Notes under the pieces: generated by a model
What the model was told of the DNA's origin: nothing
The model's database searches: none
What the model saw: the letters and a program-made list of their open reading frames with translations, nothing else
Assembly (NCBI RefSeq): GCF_910592395.1
Contig: NC_088321.1
Location: forward strand, 4,528,001-4,588,000
Source: Lineus longissimus
Lineage: Eukaryota > Nemertea > Pilidiophora > Heteronemertea > Lineidae
DNA length: 60,000 nucleotides
Direction of reading: 5' to 3'
Part shown: one piece after another, positions 1 to 10,055 of the stretch
Position numbering within the stretch: the stretch's first letter is position 1
Layout: each line of letters opens with the position of its first letter
Made by a program: the position numbers and the translations under genes

Positions 1-60
1 GTGGTTTCTGATGCCCAGGTAAACATCCAGGATTCTCAGATTGCTTCACTCCAGCACTAA
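1..60 (+). CDS. C-terminal end of an unidentified Polinton gene
   Basis: An open frame enters from the window edge and ends at the TAA at 58-60, giving 19 residues that end in SLQH. It lies 51 bases before the next Polinton gene on the same strand, which fits the tight spacing of the element. The visible piece is too short to identify. A capsid or protease gene is possible because both are missing from the rest of the window. Confidence 0.4.
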   Translation: MVSDAQVNIQDSQIASLQH

Positions 61-111
61 GGTGCTGCAAGAACAAAGTTCGCTACAACATTAGATTTTC
101 ATCCTAATTAA

Positions 112-348
112 ATGAATACACCTGGAAAGAAAGATATCATAAATACACTGTATCAAAGTTTACTGTTGGCATCAACAACAATTGGTTACTCTATGTTACT
201 GAAAAGGTTCTTGAGAATCAATATCGGTCCCCCAAGTCAGGCCAACCTAGAGGAAATTATTAAACTGGGTGGAACTGTAGCTATTAGTAATGGAACATTA
301 GAGTACCTTTACGATCAAGGAATCCTACCCAGAAATATTATGAAGTAA
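112..348 (+). CDS. small hydrophobic Polinton protein, 78 residues
   Basis: A 78-residue protein with a hydrophobic stretch near residues 15-30 (LLLASTTIGYSMLL), a basic patch (KRFLR) and a second hydrophobic stretch near 50-60. Small membrane-active or virion proteins of this shape recur in Polinton-like elements next to structural genes, and I recognise the general pattern. The function is unknown. The start is well supported: the ATG lies in TAATTAAATG, the same context as many other genes in this element. The next start follows 19 bases after the stop codon. Confidence 0.6.
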   Translation: MNTPGKKDIINTLYQSLLLASTTIGYSMLLKRFLRINIGPPSQANLEEIIKLGGTVAISNGTLEYLYDQGILPRNIMK

Positions 349-411
349 GAATAATTTACTTAACTAAATGGTAACTGTAATGAACATCGATTCCACAGTG
401 ACTGCCTTTTG

Positions 412-515
412 AGGCGCGCGATCGCGCCCGCGCACCATCGCGCGCCTCAATTTTTTTTAGGTGAATGAAACATCGCGCGCCTGCCCTTTAAAATGCATTA
501 AAAAATCGCGCGCCT
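412..515. repeat. four 11-bp subterminal repeats at the hAT left end
   Basis: The 11-mer ATCGCGCGCCT occurs exactly at 437-447, 472-482 and 505-515, and in reverse complement at 412-422, overlapping the inner edge of the TIR. Short clustered subterminal repeats are known transposase-binding sites in hAT elements. The right end has related words instead (TGCACCT type, near 6988-7027), which differ at CpG positions. Confidence 0.75.
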
Positions 516-2989
516 AAAAAATGATTGCGACGCAGTGGAAAGTGATGCTAATTACACAGGGGTCAGTAAGTCAGACATTTCAATTATCGAACTATTTTTG
601 TGCTAAAGACTAGGCCATGATAGACAGAAATTATAGAAACCGGACGCGACTGCCGCAGGTGCACGAGCCGAGATGCAATATTCCCGCCGAAATTATATAC
701 TCAAGAGAAGACATACTATACCGGTACTCCGACGTAAATCTCGCAGTTCTGGAAATATCTTAAATCCATAATTGCACAGCAGGCTACGAAAATAATCATC
801 TAGGCCTACTACCCAAATCATGCATTGAAAATTAGACCGACAATATTTTCATCAGGGAAAAACTTCAACAGAGACACACCCGACCGCAGACATAATAAAC
901 ATGCCATTCCACGCCTCACACACGTGGCGTTGATTGACACTTCATCGGGATAAATTAGGTCAGTCAGCAACTTGTTAACGAGGTTTTTTTTATTAGTTCA
1001 GTCGGTTCTGGAGCCCGCCGACACGAAAATCTCCGATTAAGAAACGCTATCGCTCCCAATGTCAATGAAAGTGTGGTCGAAATCACGCAAACATTACTGT
1101 CCGTCCAGTCACGCCAGTGTAACCAAGGCCTAGATATCATACTTGCTATTGTAATAAAGTTTGAGAAACTGATCTTTAATCATCACGGAGGCATGTAAAT
1201 CCTAAATGCAATTAATAATCAAAATCAATCCGTCGGCCATGTGTCGGCTACCTGACGAAACATGCAGGTTTCCCGCGCTTCGTGAATAGAGGTGTCATCT
1301 TGACACAATCAATTATACCACATCCGGACTGGCGGAGACGGCGGTAGGAACAAAGGCTAAGATATCATATCGCACACAGAACTCACGTCGGCATACCAAT
1401 GTGATTTATGGTTCTGAGTGACTCGGGTTAGGCCTTGGCTACTTGGCTCGACATCTTTTCGTTTTATTACTTCGTTCTATCAATTTTTTTGTGGGTGATT
1501 AAAATGAAGCCCGATAGTTTACATATTATTTTTGGTATTTCACGCAATGAGATTTCATTTGCGCGTTGCGTGGCTGGCTAGGCTTCCCACCAGGCTTGAG
1601 GAGTTGACCAGGAATTTGAGGACCACGCTACGCAGATTGAGCATTGTATTTGAGAGATTAGTGAAATTGCAGTTCACCCTTCAAATAGTTTAGGCCTATA
1701 CTATCTATTTTTGTATTTTCAGGTAAACTACTGGAGGATGGCAATGATGGCGAAGTTTACTGTAGACATGCGTCAGTTCTGGTTTTCGATCGATTTGATT
1801 TGATTGAATTGATGGATACGAATGATGTAGGCCACCAAGTCAACAGCAGGCATCACTCCCTGTTTCATGACAACCAGGGGATGTTAATAATTATTGAACA
1901 CAGAGCCTGGCAATTATTTTTACAAAAATTGCACTTAATGTTTTACTTCTAGAACTGTACTTATATGTCTTTGTAGTTGCTCCACATGGAGGTTTTATCA
2001 ATAAATTATTATTATTATAAAATATTATTATTATTATTATTGATAAAATACAAACAAGAGAATAACTTACCTCCCATCATAACACTATCCCATGTTCATT
2101 AGCACTCGCCAGCGGGACCAAGCCAACATAGCCACTATAAAATACTTACGTTTGGCCATTTGTCATGCATCCCGGTAAAGCTATAGGCCTAATATCGAGG
2201 AACACAAAAGCAAAGTAAGCGCGGTGGCCACGGGCCGCCATGGGTTTGCGTTTTTATTCACGAGCTGATGGTTAAATGGAAGCATGAAGCATTTGATTTT
2301 CATATCATTCTTTATTGATGCGTTAAATTTGAAGCAAGAATGGTAGCTGCAATACTAGGCCAAATTTAACCACTTTTCTCACCTGAAAATAAAATAAAAA
2401 AATTTAATGAAGGGTGGACTGCAGTCAATCATCTCTCAGTTAACTATCAATTAATCGGCGAGTTTAAAACTTCAAACGACACCTGATGATCATGACGCGT
2501 TAGCAATAAAAAATCACCTATGCTCCATATCTCTCTAAGCATGCAGTCTTGCGCATTTAGAAGGTATCGTTTGTGATTGACTTCCATACTGTGTGACCAG
2601 CGTGCTTTGCTCATTCATGCAATGGTGTCGGAACAATTTTTATTAGGTGTCTGGACTGCGTAGTATGCATCAATGTAAATAAAGCAGCGTTTTGTGACCT
2701 CCCGATAGTGGAATAGGTGCTTCTAATTACAAGTTGTATAAACAACGAAGTTTACTGCTGGCTGGAATGGGATCGTAAGGAAGTTTAGTCAATTAAACAC
2801 CTGATATATTTAACAGGGCGGCGGATTTTTAAAGGGGGCGGCCGCATTTTAACGGTTTAGGCCAGTTGTCAATTTTAACGGGGCGGCCCGCCCCGTTAAA
2901 ACGGCCCCGTGGAGAATTTCACTGATCGGGTTTTCCTCAAACAGAGAACCAATCGGATTGAAGCTTGCATATCACTCCCCTGACTAACA
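516..2989. other. long non-coding left part of the hAT element
   Basis: No convincing coding sequence is seen on either strand. The stretch includes an AT-rich palindrome at about 1993-2048 (TTTTATCAATAA pairing with TTATTGATAAAA around TTA repeats) and several TAGGCCTA words. It probably holds the promoter and 5' UTR of the transposase gene, and may include older nested repeats. Confidence 0.5.
2873..2901. repeat. GC-rich perfect hairpin upstream of the transposase start
   Basis: TTTTAACGGGGCG (2873-2885) pairs perfectly with CGCCCCGTTAAAA (2889-2901) across a 3-base loop, about 90 bases before the proposed transposase ATG. It could be the end of a small nested element, a promoter feature or a structured 5' leader. 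Confidence 0.6.
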
Positions 2990-5900
2990 ATGGCGGGCAT
3001 AAAGCGGCCCCAGAAGGGGAATTCTGTTCAACTAAGGACATTTAACGGCTGGTCTAAGGTTGACAGCATCCAAACAAAGGTTGAAAACATTCATGGGAAA
3101 CAGATGGTGACTGAGGTAAATGATAGTTTGTTATCATGAGTAGCAGCGGCCTGTGTTTCAAAGCCAGCGCCGGACATGTGCACTTTCTTTGCACTTCCAT
3201 TCCAGTGACCCCCGCCGTCCTCACTTGTGTAGGCCTAATTTCACTGGTTGTGCAGTTGACAAGCGTAACTGCGATGCATCAGTCATCAGCTTTGACAGGG
3301 AGTTCACTGATGTAGAGGCCATGGATTGGAAATGCAGAGGCGACCAGCCCGTGCATAAGTAATTAGATCGTCAGCCATGAATGAATGCCGCGTCATTGCT
3401 CTCCCATGACAACAGCCAATGAGCGTGCACTTGGTGTTGGTTGTAGTATTCCAAACAGGGTCTGCCTACTACACTGTGAACATCAGCTGATTTTTGGCTG
3501 ACCTGGGTCAGCCTATGTCATACCGATCCGTCCGGCCGTCGTCCGTCAACAATAGTAGCACGTTTCGTTATCCTTGGTCGTATACATTTGATTTTTTATA
3601 TGTGGGTGTGTTTAGGCAATAGCACCCTTGCATACCAAAAATCACCGCCATTTGACATATTTTCTGGCAACCAGGGGGCGTTATGTGAAACTTGCACCTT
3701 TTTCCTTCTAGCTAGAAAGCTCAAATTTGAATTGTATTTGTATCTTGCAAAGGCAGGGTTTCCGCTAGGATTTTTTGAGGGGGGGTGCAAAAAAAATATT
3801 TTATCTTTCTTCAAAATTTTTTTTTCTTCAAAATTTTTTTTTTCTTTTTTTTTAGACAATAATCCCCTAGAGCCTTTTTTGCAGCTGTATGTCATCCCTT
3901 CAATGTTCTAAGGACTAATACCCAACAACCAGGTCAGCACAAGGTCCTTGGACCTTTCATTGAGTTAGTTTAAGTTAATCTTTCTGTTTACTTCAGGTCC
4001 ATTGCTCACTGTGTGCGAAACATGTGAAGACAATCCTGGCTGACCACCGAATCAAGGGCAAAGTGTCAGAGGCGGTAAGACAGTACGCCTACGGTACCAA
4101 CTATGTTGCAAAATATACAGTTGAAAGACACTCTTGCGGTCTTAGCCACAGAATTGCTTGTGAAATGGAGGCCTTGGTTGGTCCACAACCAACAACATCA
4201 CAAGTCAATGGTAACACTTCGGATGAAGTGCAGCCCTCCAGCAGTACTCCTCAGCCCCAACAAGCCGGCCAACAACCTAAGATTGACAACCACATGCACA
4301 ATGCAGCAAGAGAGGCCTATAAAAAACTCTTGAAAACCGCATACATTGTGGCTGAAGGTGGGCTGCCTCTGGCTCACTTTCATACTGTTATCAAAGCCCA
4401 AAAAGCTAATGGGGTCAAGCTGATTGAAGGTTGCGATTCTGGTAAAGTGGCACGAGAAATGATACATGAAATTGCAGACTCAATCAGAGAAAAACTTGCT
4501 GTTATTCTTGTCTCTGTCAATGTATTCAGTTGCTTCAGTGATGGGTCACAAGCAAAGAAAACAGGAGCTGAGAAAGAGTTAGTTCTTGTTAGGGTAGTCA
4601 GAGGTGGCATTCCAATTTACTACTGTGTATCGTTGGAGGATCTTGACCACTACGGAGATGCTAATGCCGAAAATCTGAAGAAGTCCTTAGACAATACCTT
4701 CCTTGGGAAGCTCAAGATAACCAACGATGCATACACTTCTAAATTGGTGAGTGCCACCTCTGATGGTGCAAGCGTCAACATGGGAGCTTACAATGGTGTT
4801 ATGGCTCGCTTGAGGAATGATGGGCGTCCCTGGCTCGTAGGTGTGCACTGTGTTTCTCATCGCTCAGACTTGGCACTCAAAGATGCATTGATGAAGCAGA
4901 GTAGTTTTAAAGAGATGAAAGATTTGATGATTGTGTTGTACTACCTGTTCCAAAGGTCTGGGAAGCTAAAGAGAGAACTGAAACACATGGGTACAGTCTT
5001 GAATATGGATGTGTTAGTATTTCCAAGGGTTCATGGTACCCGCTTCATTGGTCATGTCAGGAAGGGCCTTCACCATCTTCTACACAACTATGGTGTCCTA
5101 CTACAATTACTAGAACACTGTATTGCTCAGCCTGGCTTCAGGCCGTTGAAGGCCAAACTCAGTGGTATTCTGAAGAAGCTGAGAAGCATGAAGTTTCTTA
5201 TGTCATGCTCTTTCTATAAGATCTTGTTGGACAAAATCACAAGGTTGTCCATGCTACTACAGAGAGGTGACTTGTTCTTGTTTGAACTTCCCCTTGCTTT
5301 GGAACAGGTAACTTCAGAAATTGAAGAGCTGCAAGAAGTATCCATTACAGAATGTCTGAGTGTCAGTGGCATAGTGAGGGAAGATGGGCATGTTGTTTGG
5401 AAACTGCCCCAGAGTGGGCATAACCGCAGACTTCAGAAGAATAGGGAGTATAGTTTCATAAGGTATCCCCTAGCAAGAATGACAAATGTAGACTCAACCC
5501 AGGTTGTTGAAGCCATCCGCCCCAAGGTGGTTGAGGCAGTGAATCGTTGCCTCAACAAAAGGCTTGGTCTTGGTGAAGAAGACCACATATTCAAGCACAT
5601 GATGTGGCTTGACCCTGCCAATTGGACCAGCACAGCAAATGAAATGCAGGCTATTGTAGCTCTTTCAGAACATTTCCAAATTCCATTGGAGAAGGCTGGC
5701 TTCAACAGCAATGAATCTGGTTTGAAACGGGAATGGTCTAGGCTTAAGAAAGCGGTCAATTTCTTCTACAAGGGAGTGAATGCAAAGGTGTTGTGGAAGA
5801 AGATCATTCAATACAAGAAGCCCGACTTCCCCAACATCTGCCTTCTGGTTGAGATCGTATTGTGCATTGGCCCAAGTAACAGCATAGTTGAAAAATGCTT

Positions 5901-6438
5901 CAGCCAGTTGCAAGGTATGTTGTCAGAGAGGCGTTTCAACCTCAGCCCAGGGGTCATGGAAGACCAATTACTCATCATGACAAATCATGTGTCTTGGTCG
6001 GCCTCTGAAAGGGATGAACTCATTGAAAATGCCCTTGAGAAGCACTTGTTGTCTAAAAAACGAAAGCTGAGAATAGATACGACACCATTCAACATGCTTG
6101 GTGTTGGCAAGAAGAGAAAGAGGGGAAATGAACAGGGGCAGTCTGCTGACAATGAACTGTCCAGCAGTAGTGATGATGAAACTTGGGATGATGACTACCA
6201 GGACTGGCCAACTGATACCAGTGACTCCCAGGAGAATGAGCAATTGCCAGTTGTCAATGTTGACTTAGAGGTGACAGGGGATTATGAGGAGTCAGATGTC
6301 CTCATTGATGAGGAGGACAATTATGAGAATTTTGATGAAGCTTTTGATGTTGAAGAAGCAGAGAACATTCTAGCTGACCTTGAAATACAAGGTGAGGACG
6401 TCCAGATGGCAGATTTGTTGCTTATGGAGGATGACTAA
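2990..6438 (+). CDS. hAT transposase, ZNF862/KIAA1586-like, two exons
   Basis: Exon 1 is 2990-3115 (from ATGGCGGGC) and exon 2 is 3997-6438. They are joined by a phase-0 intron with donor GAG|GTAAAT and acceptor TTTACTTCAG|GTC. The 855-residue product starts with a short zinc-finger-like region (CSLCAKH at about residues 45-51) and has the transposase-like core segment ATSDGASVNMG. The C-terminal hAT dimerisation region is at about 650-705 (SNSIVEKCFSQLQGMLSERR). An acidic tail rich in D, E and S follows. The family includes both transposases and domesticated host proteins. Here the gene lies within matched TIRs and a target duplication, so it is the element's own transposase. No stop or frameshift is seen, so the protein may be functional. 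Coordinates include the intron. Confidence 0.85.
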
Positions 6439-7032
6439 ATCTGAGTCTGTCATCATTCATGGCCCATGAAGTTGGTTGAATTATGGGCTTTTTTAGCTAC
6501 TAGCTTTACCATGCACAACTTTCTCAGCTGTGCAACACAGTGAGTTGAGTGACAGGGCCTATACTCCCCATTGTTAATGTTTATTGTGTTTCTACTAGTG
6601 TACTGTTTAGACATGTTTGATGTTAAGTTTGTTTTCATAACTTTTTGAGTTTTCATATGTGCAATCAACACAATGAAATCTGTTTTATTTTTTGGAATAA
6701 ATTTTATTTCTTTTTGATATTGGCATTTGAGTGTTTTCTCTACAGCAGTGCAATGCATCATTCAAAAAGCAAGTGTAGCAGATTCATTCCTTCTATACTT
6801 GAGTCAGTGGAGCCCCTCCTTTGCCTGTGAACTACTGGTATACAACATACTGGTCACTCTCCATCATTTTCATGGCCAACCAAGAACAACTTCATGACTA
6901 GCTGTGCACACTGGTAAATTTCCGAGAGAAAAAGACGTTGTCGATGGATACCAGAAGAAAAGTTGGTTGGTGGTAAAAAAAACAGTGCACCTAGGATTTT
7001 ATGGTGCACTGAAAACCATGCACCTGGCTTTT
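6439..7032. other. hAT 3' UTR and right subterminal region
   Basis: An AATAAA polyadenylation signal lies at 6696-6701, about 260 bases after the transposase stop. Near the right end a short palindrome, CAGTGCAC...GTGCACTG, is followed by CATGCACCTGG. These may be the right-end counterparts of the left subterminal repeats. No gene is seen. Confidence 0.55.
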
Positions 7033-7795
7033 TCAAAAGGCAGTCACTGATTCCAGCGACTACCCGGATCAGAGTTCAAGTGATTTAACAGTCAATCTCA
7101 AGACTGAAATTCAAGATGCATGTAGCATCACTTTAACTTTTGCAGTAACACCTTGTACATTTTACAACATCAGTGCGGCCAGGGAGAATAACCGAATCAA
7201 AGTTAAGGGGTTTGATGTGGCAGAGATTACGCTACCAGATGGTCTCTATGACCTACAGAGCTATTCAAAAGTATTTGCGGAGAAGTTGAAAGAAAATAGT
7301 ATGAGTCGAGGTGCTGTCAGATTTGACCTTGAAGAACCAACAGGTAAGGCCATATTAAAGTTCCTAAAGAGAAAAAATGAGGAGCATTATCAGATCTATT
7401 TTATTGGTAAAAGCAATGAGTTATTTGGCATGAAAACAGAATGGCCTTACCCTTTAGACAATAAAAGTAAGGATGATGTTGTAAGCGAGAAACCCATCAA
7501 TTTTAGACCAATTAACCATTTTGTTTTTCACTGTGACATAATCGAATCTACTAGTGTATTAAGTAATGGTGAAACATCTGATGTGCTAACCACAAGACCA
7601 ATAAAAGAAGCTAATTTTGGGGATTTAATAGCATACACCTTTGAGAAACCAATAGCAATTCCCTGTAAACCAAGATTCAATAAGCTGAATATTCGCTTAA
7701 CGGATGAAAAAGGTGACATCATCGATCTTAATGGTCATGATGTACAGTACCAATTGGTATTAACACATCATTGAAATTAAATTCGTTGAAATTAA

Positions 7796-8254
7796 ATGGC
7801 TGGCATTGGCATGTTATTTGGATCTGCAATAATCAATGGATTAGCATTTACTGGATCTGGTTACCTTTTCAAGTCACTAGATAAAAACGGTTATGAAGCT
7901 GAAGTGAAAAGACATGATTTGGCTCAGGAGCAATTACAAAAAGCTTCAACCGAATGGGAGGAGCATAGAAAGAGTACTATTGACTTTGTTAATCTTGAAT
8001 TAAAGAGAGAAAGAGACGCTTCTATTGATTTTAACAATACTGATTCAGCACTTACTGTTTACAATCATTTACATCCCGATAGAACTATAGTACTACCTCA
8101 GAGACCACAATTAAGTGATTATTACCAACCTAGTGATGAAATGAAGAAATACGAGTACCTATGGATTATCCTAGGACTTAGTGGTTTAGGATTAATAATT
8201 TATCATTTTACTAGGGTTAGAAAGACTAAGACCATTGATGAGAAGCGGGACTAA
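7796..8254 (+). CDS. Polinton membrane protein, 152 residues
   Basis: A glycine-rich hydrophobic N-terminus (MAGIGMLFGSAIING) is followed by a charged, probably helical middle (KRHDLAQEQLQKASTEWEEHR) and a motif LSDYYQPSDEMKKYEY. A single clear membrane helix lies near residues 121-139, followed by a basic tail. I recognise this arrangement as a recurring uncharacterised protein of Polinton-like elements in invertebrates. A virion or membrane role is plausible but not shown. The ATG is in ATTAAATG, 21 bases after the stop of the capsid-like gene. Confidence 0.65.
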   Translation: MAGIGMLFGSAIINGLAFTGSGYLFKSLDKNGYEAEVKRHDLAQEQLQKASTEWEEHRKSTIDFVNLELKRERDASIDFNNTDSALTVYNHLHPDRTIVLPQRPQLSDYYQPSDEMKKYEYLWIILGLSGLGLIIYHFTRVRKTKTIDEKRD

Positions 8255-8303
8255 GATTTTTGATGTGAAAGAGTAAATCCAAATGGATGTTGTAGTCTAA
8301 TGA

Positions 8304-8870
8304 TCAGTTTGATCCTTTTTTCATCTTAAGTTCTTCTATGTAGTACTGTCTTTTCTCCTTAGGAATAACACTGTTTTCTTCTAAGGCATCTTTCATGGCT
8401 GATTCATCCTTACTAAAAAATAATACTAAAATTCTTATGTTCTCTCTGTAGTCCTTGACAACTGAATTGTACTTCTGAACTAGTAACCAAACAGTAATAT
8501 TGCAGTGCCTGCCAGAAAAGGCAAGATTACATAACTCGGACACCTTCTTTTTTGTGTCTCTCAAATTAGCACAGTCATCAATTAGGAATAATGTGTTAGA
8601 ACCAGCAAAGGTCAGAGTAGCAAATTGAAGCACAAGGTCCAAATTACTGGCCACCGCTTCGGGATTAACTATGTAGACGCTCTTGTCTTGGTAAATCCAT
8701 TTCCTGTCATATGTCTTATTGTTGAAATATGTTGGACAGAAAATGACTATGTTTTGGAATTTGTGTCGATACTCCTTTTCTAAGAGGTCAAGGGCAAAAT
8801 ATGTCTTACCACAATTGGTGACACCAGAAATTAGCATGTTATGTGGCTCGTAAATAAATACTTCACCCAT
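8304..8870 (-). CDS. genome-packaging ATPase, FtsK/HerA (A32-like) family
   Basis: The 188-residue protein has a Walker A motif at about residues 16-23 (GVTNCGKT) and a Walker B motif at 93-99 (TLFLIDD). Its short length and an asparagine/glutamine-rich region further on (VWLLVQKYNSVVKDYREN) fit the packaging ATPases shared by Polintons, virophages and poxvirus A32-like proteins, which pump DNA into capsids. It is intact and read divergently from the integrase gene. Only four bases separate the two start codons, which sit in the palindrome CATTTAAATG. Confidence 0.88.
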   Translation of the reverse strand: MGEVFIYEPHNMLISGVTNCGKTYFALDLLEKEYRHKFQNIVIFCPTYFNNKTYDRKWIYQDKSVYIVNPEAVASNLDLVLQFATLTFAGSNTLFLIDDCANLRDTKKKVSELCNLAFSGRHCNITVWLLVQKYNSVVKDYRENIRILVLFFSKDESAMKDALEENSVIPKEKRQYYIEELKMKKGSN

Positions 8871-8877
8871 TTAAATG
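8868..8877. promoter_or_regulatory. palindromic divergent start CATTTAAATG
   Basis: The 10-base perfect palindrome contains the ATPase start codon (minus strand, 8868-8870) and the integrase start codon (plus strand, 8875-8877), each preceded by TTAA. It may be a minimal shared promoter or initiator. No room remains for separate 5' leaders unless transcripts start inside the neighbouring gene. Confidence 0.6.
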
Positions 8878-9968
8878 GATGTAAAGGATGACACACAGCA
8901 GTATCTAAGGGATTTGTACTACAACCCCGAGAGTCCCGTGGCTTACAGTTCTTTGAGTAAGATGTTGAAACAGGTCAAGGAAGATGGTAAACTTATTAAA
9001 CAAAAAGAAGTTAAAGAATTTCTAGAAACACTACCAACTCACCAACTACACAAACCGGCCATTAAGAAATTCACCTTCAGGAAAACAATGGTATCGTACA
9101 TCGATCAACAGTGGCAAGCCGACCTGGTTGACATGCAGAAATTCGAGAGTAAGAATAAAGGTTTCAGATTCATTTTAACAGTCATAGATCTATTCAGTCG
9201 TTTTTCTTGGGCTCTAGCAGTTAAGAGTAAGAGGGGAGAAGAAATCAGAGACGCATTCAAATTGATTTTCAGAGAACCAAAACCAGAAAGGTCCAGTTTG
9301 ATGACGGTACAGAATTCTACAACAAACACTTCAAGGAACTCTTAACAGAAAATGACATAGAATGGTTCTCTACAAAATCTGATAAGAAGGCAGCGGTAGT
9401 AGAAAGATTCAACAGGACTCTTAAAGAAAAAATGTGGCGTTATTTCACTGCTAAGGAGACAGACAAGTGGATTGACGTACTGGATGACTTGGTCAGCGGC
9501 TACAACAACTCATTTCACTCATCAATAGGGATGAAACCAATTGACGCCAGAAAGAGGGAGAATGAAGGAGTTGTCTGGTACAACCTTTACGGCCTTCACC
9601 TCAAAAAAGCCTTTGGTGATCCAAAGTACAAAGTAGGTGACAGTGTAAGAATTTCAAAGTACAAGTCCATTTTCGGTAAAGGTTACATGCCCAACTTCAC
9701 TGAGGAAGTATTCCAAATCAAACAGATCATCTTCACTCACCCTATCGTCTACAAACTTGAAGATTATCATAAAGAGGAAATTCAAGGATATTTCTATGAA
9801 GAGGAATTGAGTAATGTTCCTAATCCTGACCAGTTAGAATACAAGATCGAGAAAATCTTGAGGTACAAGACCAGTAAAGGCAAGAAATATGGATTAGTGA
9901 AGTGGAAGGGATACAGTGATAAATTCAATGAATGGTTACCAGTTTCTGATATCAAATCATTGAAATGA
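8875..9968 (+). pseudogene. chromodomain integrase with one frameshift
   Basis: The first segment (8875 to about 9290) contains the start of a retroviral-type integrase core, with QADLVDM carrying the first catalytic aspartate near residue 83. The frame then shifts by one near 9285-9300. The second acidic position lies in the next frame, followed by VERFNRTLKE with the catalytic glutamate. The C-terminus (about 9825-9968) is a chromodomain with VKWKGYSDKFNEWLP. Such enzymes insert Polinton DNA and make 6-bp target duplications; the chromodomain may direct insertion. The frameshift makes this copy inactive unless translation recodes there. The upstream frame ends at 9345. Confidence 0.85.
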
Positions 9969-10055
9969 AATAAAGTCTCTAAAGTGACTTAAGTCACAAG
10001 AACAAGTTCGAAAAACGCAATTAAAAAAAAAATGTCCTACTAAATAAAGAAAGAA

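Larger units (their letters stand above)
396..7049 (+). mobile_element. hAT-superfamily transposon, 6.65 kb, apparently complete
   Basis: Perfect 17-bp terminal inverted repeats occupy 396-412 (CAGTGACTGCCTTTTGA) and 7033-7049. The direct repeat GATTCCA flanks the element (389-395 and 7049-7055, the G at 7049 being shared). Read as 8 bp, the duplication is GATTCCAC/GATTCCAG with one mismatch, matching the 8-bp duplications of hAT elements; the ends are therefore certain to about 1 base. Inside are subterminal repeats and a two-exon hAT transposase gene without visible lesions. The insertion splits a Polinton capsid-like gene, so it is younger than the Polinton. Confidence 0.88.
368..7774 (+). 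pseudogene. capsid-like (minor capsid/penton-type) gene split by a hAT insertion
   Basis: The 5' end is at 368 (ATG in TAAATG) and is cut after 395 by the hAT element. The rest resumes at about 7049 and runs open to 7774. The frame is continuous if the insert and one copy of the 7-base repeat GATTCCA are removed; the intact protein would be about 248 residues. The right part has features I associate with Polinton minor capsid proteins: an N-terminal beta-rich segment (TPCTFYNIS), then ITLPDGLYDL, and the C-terminal signature IRLTDEKGDIIDLNG. The jelly-roll assignment rests on pattern memory, not on a structure comparison. No ATG lies in the right part before the conserved region, so the gene is dead unless the transposon excises. 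Confidence 0.7.

Noticed and set aside
3588-3911. Overlapping frames in both directions around poly-T and poly-A tracts
   Set aside because: They lie within the transposase intron and are driven by low-complexity runs; no domain is seen.
6850-7036. A 60-codon minus-strand frame at the hAT right end
   Set aside because: It overlaps the TIR and subterminal repeats and has no recognisable domain.
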